Assembly (NCBI RefSeq): GCF_003730015.1
Contig: NZ_RJTU01000082.1
Location: 1 to 64,000 of the forward strand
DNA: 64,000 bases
Direction of reading: 5' to 3'
Source of the DNA: Epilithonimonas hominis
GTDB taxonomy: Bacteria; Bacteroidota; Bacteroidia; Flavobacteriales; Weeksellaceae
Made by a program: the position numbers and the translations under genes
Shown: positions 63,309 to 64,000 of the stretch, piece after piece
Layout: each line of letters opens with the position of its first letter
How positions within the stretch are numbered: position 1 is the stretch's first letter
The notes under the pieces: model-generated
Seen by the model: the letters and a program-made list of their open reading frames with translations, nothing else
What the model was told of the DNA's origin: nothing
Databases searched by the model: none

Positions 63309-64000
63309 TTACCACGCCTTCACAGCGCCTCCTTTGAAGGTTTGTTTCGCGGCAGATTCTACTTCCGGAGATTGGTATGCTTGTACAAATTTTTTCACTT
63401 TTCCATCATTCTTATTATCTTCTCTGGAAACAATTAGATTAGCGTAAGGTGAATCTTTATCTTCAGAAAATATGCCTTCTTTTTCAGGGTCAAGACCAGC
63501 CTGAGCTGCAAAATTATTATTGATAATGGCCAAAACCACTTCTTTATCTTCTAAAACTCTTGGGATTTGTGGTGCTTCTAATTCTAAGATTTTCAGATTT
63601 TTCGGATTTGCGATTATATCAGTTACTTTTGGCAACAATCCAACGCCGTCTTTCAATTTCAGAATGCCTTGTTTTTGTAATAATAATAAAGAACGTCCGC
63701 CATTGGTTGGGTCATTCGGAATCACGATGGTTTGTCCGGGTTGCAATTCGGAAAGTGATTTTATTTTTTTAGAATAAGCCACAATCGGGAATACAAAAGT
63801 TTTTCCCACAACTGCCAATTTATAACCGCGCTGTCTGGATTGTTCTTCCAAATAAGGCAAATGCTGAAAAGCGTTCACGTCCACATCACCTTGATTCAAA
63901 GCTTCATTCGGAACAACATAATCATTGAAACTAACCAATTCTACCTCCAAACCATATTTTTCTTTTGCTACTTTTTTCGCAGCTTCGGCAAGATTTTGTT
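63309..64000 (-). CDS. metQ: MetQ/NlpA methionine-binding lipoprotein, partial
   Basis: The C-terminal 230 residues of a D-methionine ABC transporter binding protein; the N-terminus with lipobox is beyond the right edge. The reading frame stays open to 64000 (QNLAEAAKKVAKEKYG upstream of LEVELVSFNDYVVPNEALNQGDVDVNAFQHLPYLEE, partly shown). IVIPNDPTNGGRSLLLLQKQGILKLK and the tail FVQAYQSPEVESAAKQTFKGGAVKAW are typical. It probably works with MetN and MetI encoded beyond the window. Confidence 0.92.
   Translation of the reverse strand, partial: QNLAEAAKKVAKEKYGLEVELVSFNDYVVPNEALNQGDVDVNAFQHLPYLEEQSRQRGYKLAVVGKTFVFPIVAYSKKIKSLSELQPGQTIVIPNDPTNGGRSLLLLQKQGILKLKDGVGLLPKVTDIIANPKNLKILELEAPQIPRVLEDKEVVLAIINNNFAAQAGLDPEKEGIFSEDKDSPYANLIVSREDNKNDGKVKKFVQAYQSPEVESAAKQTFKGGAVKAW

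Noticed and set aside
1-64000. tRNA, rRNA, CRISPR arrays, transposases or prophage genes
   Set aside because: None was recognised by reading both strands; no direct-repeat arrays or cloverleaf-like segments with CCA ends were seen.

Overview
The window is AT-rich, single-copy chromosomal DNA from a member of the Bacteroidota, most likely the Flavobacteriia and close to Chryseobacterium/Epilithonimonas. The evidence is the fused MurF-alanine racemase, an AccD without its zinc finger, DUF4251 and 2TM-domain proteins, DUF853 HerA-like ATPase, PabB/PabC/MenD arrangement, promoters of the TTG-N20-TANNTTTG type, and an almost complete lack of Shine-Dalgarno sequences. No rRNA, tRNA, CRISPR array, transposase or prophage gene was seen. 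Most genes are housekeeping.

Layout. 1-5.5 kb: the end of a Cu/Zn superoxide dismutase gene, then a leftward block (YraN, LD-carboxypeptidase, LysE exporter, RNase R, RpiB). 5.5-6.3 kb: an 820-bp very AT-rich gene-free stretch with DnaA-box-like sites. 6.3-16.3 kb: pgk, then a leftward run with a methyltransferase, mnmG, ybeY, a patatin/beta-barrel protein, murF-alr and tdk. A parS-like 16-mer flanks mnmG on each side; together with the AT-rich stretch this suggests that the replication origin region lies here. 16.4-25 kb: an acidic protein, rsmI, a probable toxin-antitoxin pair, fabG, a nucleosidase, guaC and uvrB. 25-33 kb: membrane proteins, then chorismate-using genes (pabB, pabC, menD) and a radical SAM protein. 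33-36 kb: a LytS/LytTR two-component module with three 2TM domains, then a frameshifted small secreted protein. 36.5-46.5 kb: mnmA, clpC, a glycosyltransferase, a DUF4251 lipoprotein, meaB and methylmalonyl-CoA mutase with a small cytochrome c lipoprotein between them. 46.8-57.4 kb: htpG, a C-terminal processing protease, surE, a Crp-like regulator, lysA, an exonuclease and a HerA-like ATPase. 57.4-64 kb: bestrophin, a TrmH methyltransferase, CBS protein, nadK, fbaA, accD, a DUF6973 protein and the C-terminal part of MetQ.

The most notable signals are regulatory. lysA is preceded by its own good promoter, a 23-codon lysine-rich leader ORF, and mutually exclusive antiterminator and terminator hairpins, which is the layout of a ribosome-mediated lysine attenuator. 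Two families of short palindromic repeats are scattered through the window. One copy lies in frame inside pabB and adds about nine residues to the enzyme; another appears to supply the stop codon of ybeY. Many convergent gene pairs share clear bidirectional terminator hairpins.
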